Positions 62,732 to 64,000 of a stretch of 64,000 nucleotides of DNA are shown piece after piece. The DNA is from an uncultured Rhodoferax sp. (GTDB taxonomy: Bacteria; Pseudomonadota; Gammaproteobacteria; Burkholderiales; Burkholderiaceae_C), in contig NZ_CAMIHB010000022.1 in assembly GCF_946221635.1 (NCBI RefSeq), positions 1-64,000 of the forward strand. Direction: 5' to 3'. The position numbers and the translations under genes were made by a program. The notes under the pieces were generated by a model that did no database searches, was not told the DNA's origin, and saw only the letters and a list, made by a program, of their open reading frames with translations. The stretch's first letter is position 1, and every line of letters starts with the position of its first letter.

Positions 62732-63741
62732 TACTTTTGGTGGCGGATGCGTGGGTTGATGATGCCGTAGGTGATGTCCACCAGCAGATTGACGGTCATG
62801 ACGACCACGCCGAGCAGCAGCATGCCGCCCTGCAGGACCGGGTAGTCACGCCGGCTGATGGCCTCGATGAGCCACTTGCCCACGCCGGGCCAGGAGAAGA
62901 TGGTCTCGGTGAGGATGGCGCCCGTGAACAACACGCCGATCTGCAGGCCGATGACGGTGATGACGGGGATCAGCGCATTGCGCAGCGCATGCACCGCCAC
63001 CACGCGCAGGCCGGTCAGGCCCTTGGCCTTGGCGGTGCGGATGTAGTCCTCGCCCATGACTTCGAGCATGGCCGAGCGCGTCATGCGTGCAATCACGGCC
63101 AGCGGGTTGGTGCCCAGCACGATGGTGGGCAGGATCAGGTGCGACAGCGCCGACCAGAACGCGCTCTTGTCCTCGGAGAGCAGCGTATCTATGAGCAGAA
63201 AGCCGGTGGTCGGCTCGATGAAGTACTGCACCGCAATGCGGCCCGACACGGGCGTGAGCCCGAGCTGCACCGAGAACAGCAGGATCAGCAGCAGGCCCCA
63301 CCAGAAGATGGGCATGGAATAGCCCGTGAGCGAGACGCCCATGACCCCATGGTCGAGAAAGGAATTGCGTTTGACGGCCGCGATGATGCCGGCCGGTATG
63401 CCCAGCAGCAGCGCGAAGAGGATGGCGCAGAGTGCGAGCTCGATGGTGGCGGGGAACAGGGTGGTGAACTCGCTGAGCACGGACTCGCGCGTCACGATGG
63501 AACGGCCCAGGTCGCCTTGCAGCACCTTGCCGATGTAGATGCCGTATTGCACCATGACCGGCTGGTCCAGCCCGTATTCCTTGAGCAGGGCGGCGTGGCG
63601 TGCGGCATCAATACCGCGTTCGCCGGCCAGGGTTTCGATAGGATCGCCGGGAACCAGGCGGATCAGGAAGAAGGCGAGCAAGGTCATTCCGAAGAAAGTC
63701 GGGATGATCAGGCTCAGTCGGGTGAAGAGGAATCTCAGCAT
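62731..63741 (-). CDS. dppB: Dipeptide ABC transporter permease DppB
   Basis: A 336-residue inner-membrane permease, first gene of the operon. N-terminal helix LFTRLSLIIPTFFGMTLLAF, the conserved loop RLVPGDPIETLAGERG, and five more helices with an EAA-type loop around TAKAKGLTGLRVVAVHALRN. I use ATG 63741 (MLRFLFTRLS), the usual DppB N-terminus; an ATG seven codons upstream (63762) is in frame but has no ribosome site. An inverted repeat lies 29 bases before the start. Confidence 0.92.
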   Translation of the reverse strand: MLRFLFTRLSLIIPTFFGMTLLAFFLIRLVPGDPIETLAGERGIDAARHAALLKEYGLDQPVMVQYGIYIGKVLQGDLGRSIVTRESVLSEFTTLFPATIELALCAILFALLLGIPAGIIAAVKRNSFLDHGVMGVSLTGYSMPIFWWGLLLILLFSVQLGLTPVSGRIAVQYFIEPTTGFLLIDTLLSEDKSAFWSALSHLILPTIVLGTNPLAVIARMTRSAMLEVMGEDYIRTAKAKGLTGLRVVAVHALRNALIPVITVIGLQIGVLFTGAILTETIFSWPGVGKWLIEAISRRDYPVLQGGMLLLGVVVMTVNLLVDITYGIINPRIRHQK

Positions 63742-63769
63742 GAGGGGGTGGATTCTAGGCATGTAGGAT

Positions 63770-63792
63770 GGTGTTGAACCTTGATCAACACC
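63770..63792. promoter_or_regulatory. Inverted repeat upstream of dppB
   Basis: GGTGTTGA (63770-63777) and TCAACACC (63785-63792) are perfect 8-bp arms around a 7-base centre. Position before the first gene of the dpp operon suits an operator for a local or global regulator. Confidence 0.4.
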
Positions 63793-63867
63793 AATAACAA
63801 CTAGCGACTTTCCCTTATGGGGTCAGGCACCAGTCACCCAGGTGACAAGCAATCGGAGTGCCAACAA

Positions 63868-63895
63868 AAAAAGGCCGGGGAGTTCCGGCCTTTTT
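63868..63895 (-). terminator. Rho-independent terminator after the partial gene at the right edge
   Basis: AAAAAGGCCGG (63868-63878) pairs with CCGGCCTTTTT (63885-63895). On the minus strand it is followed by a run of T, 18 bases after the stop of the gene at 63914. Confidence 0.9.
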
Positions 63896-63913
63896 GGGTC
63901 GACATGGTGTCGA

Positions 63914-64000
63914 TTACTTGAGGTGCTTGCCGATCAGGCCAGCCATCTCGAACATGGACACTTGGGCCTTGCCGAAGACTTCCTTCAGCTTGGCGTCGGC
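63914..64000 (-). CDS. C-terminal fragment of an unidentified protein
   Basis: Only the last 28 residues and stop are in the window: they read ADAKLKEVFGKAQVSMFEMA then GLIGKHLK. The stretch is helical and ends in Lys. A clear terminator follows, and codon use is typical of the chromosome, so it is a real gene end, but 28 residues are too few for me to name the family. Confidence 0.6.
   Translation of the reverse strand, partial: ADAKLKEVFGKAQVSMFEMAGLIGKHLK

Overview
The window looks like a piece of chromosome from a GC-rich betaproteobacterium of the Burkholderiales, most likely Comamonadaceae (Acidovorax, Rhodoferax or Hydrogenophaga relatives). The grounds are inference: strong third-position G/C bias, the gene orders rpsR-rplI-dnaB and alaA-hom-thrC-moeA-moaD, and a dispersed repeat of a kind I associate with this family (a short AT hairpin joined to GCAGCTTGCGCA-like and CCCCCGTGG-like blocks). 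No tRNA, rRNA, CRISPR array, prophage or complete insertion sequence was seen.

Layout. 1-7 kb: ribosomal proteins S18 (cut by the window edge) and L9, replicative helicase DnaB, then on the minus strand a PIN-PhoH ATPase, a Bcp-type peroxiredoxin and a Mth938-domain protein. 5.4-12.6 kb: alaA, hom and thrC (alanine and threonine synthesis) running into moeA-moaD, with moaE split off by a reversed dapA-like gene. 12.7-24 kb: a membrane EAL phosphodiesterase, a 1974-residue protein joining GMC oxidoreductase, alpha/beta hydrolase and PhoD-like phosphatase modules, then heat-shock ClpB behind a good sigma-32 promoter, and a DUF427 protein. 24-27 kb: a glycine-zipper lipoprotein-like protein, a serine/threonine dehydratase and an AT-rich orphan gene that looks acquired.

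27-32.4 kb: a minus-strand operon for an NMT1-type ABC transporter, a Rieske oxygenase and an 8-oxoguanine-deaminase-like amidohydrolase. It is headed by a compact, highly structured RNA leader that I propose is a xanthine/urate (NMT1-class) riboswitch; this is the most interesting regulatory element in the window. 32.6-38.9 kb: chemoreceptor, PACE efflux protein, MscS channel, a LysE-family gene with an internal deletion, ribH under a clear FMN riboswitch, and an AraC regulator divergent from an MFS transporter. 38.9-43 kb: a shortened KdpD-like kinase and KdpE-like regulator next to the potassium transporter kup, with 11-bp-spaced direct repeats in front of kup.

43-48 kb: phenylalanine/tyrosine degradation (hpd, a VOC protein, fahA, phhB, phhA) with a divergent Lrp-type regulator. 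48-49 kb: a lower-GC pair, CPCC protein and AbiU2-like HEPN protein. 49-58 kb: Lrp regulator, cysteine desulfurase-rhodanese fusion, acetolactate-synthase-like ThDP enzyme with a VOC protein, an uncharacterised protein, a winged-helix/TPR regulator and a large FAD oxidoreductase. 58-63.8 kb: a dipeptide ABC transporter operon read dppB-C-D-F-A, and the 3' end of one more gene at the right edge.

At least seven intergenic copies of the dispersed repeat lie directly downstream of stop codons, and two further copies appear to be translated in frame inside moeA and the acetolactate-synthase-like gene.
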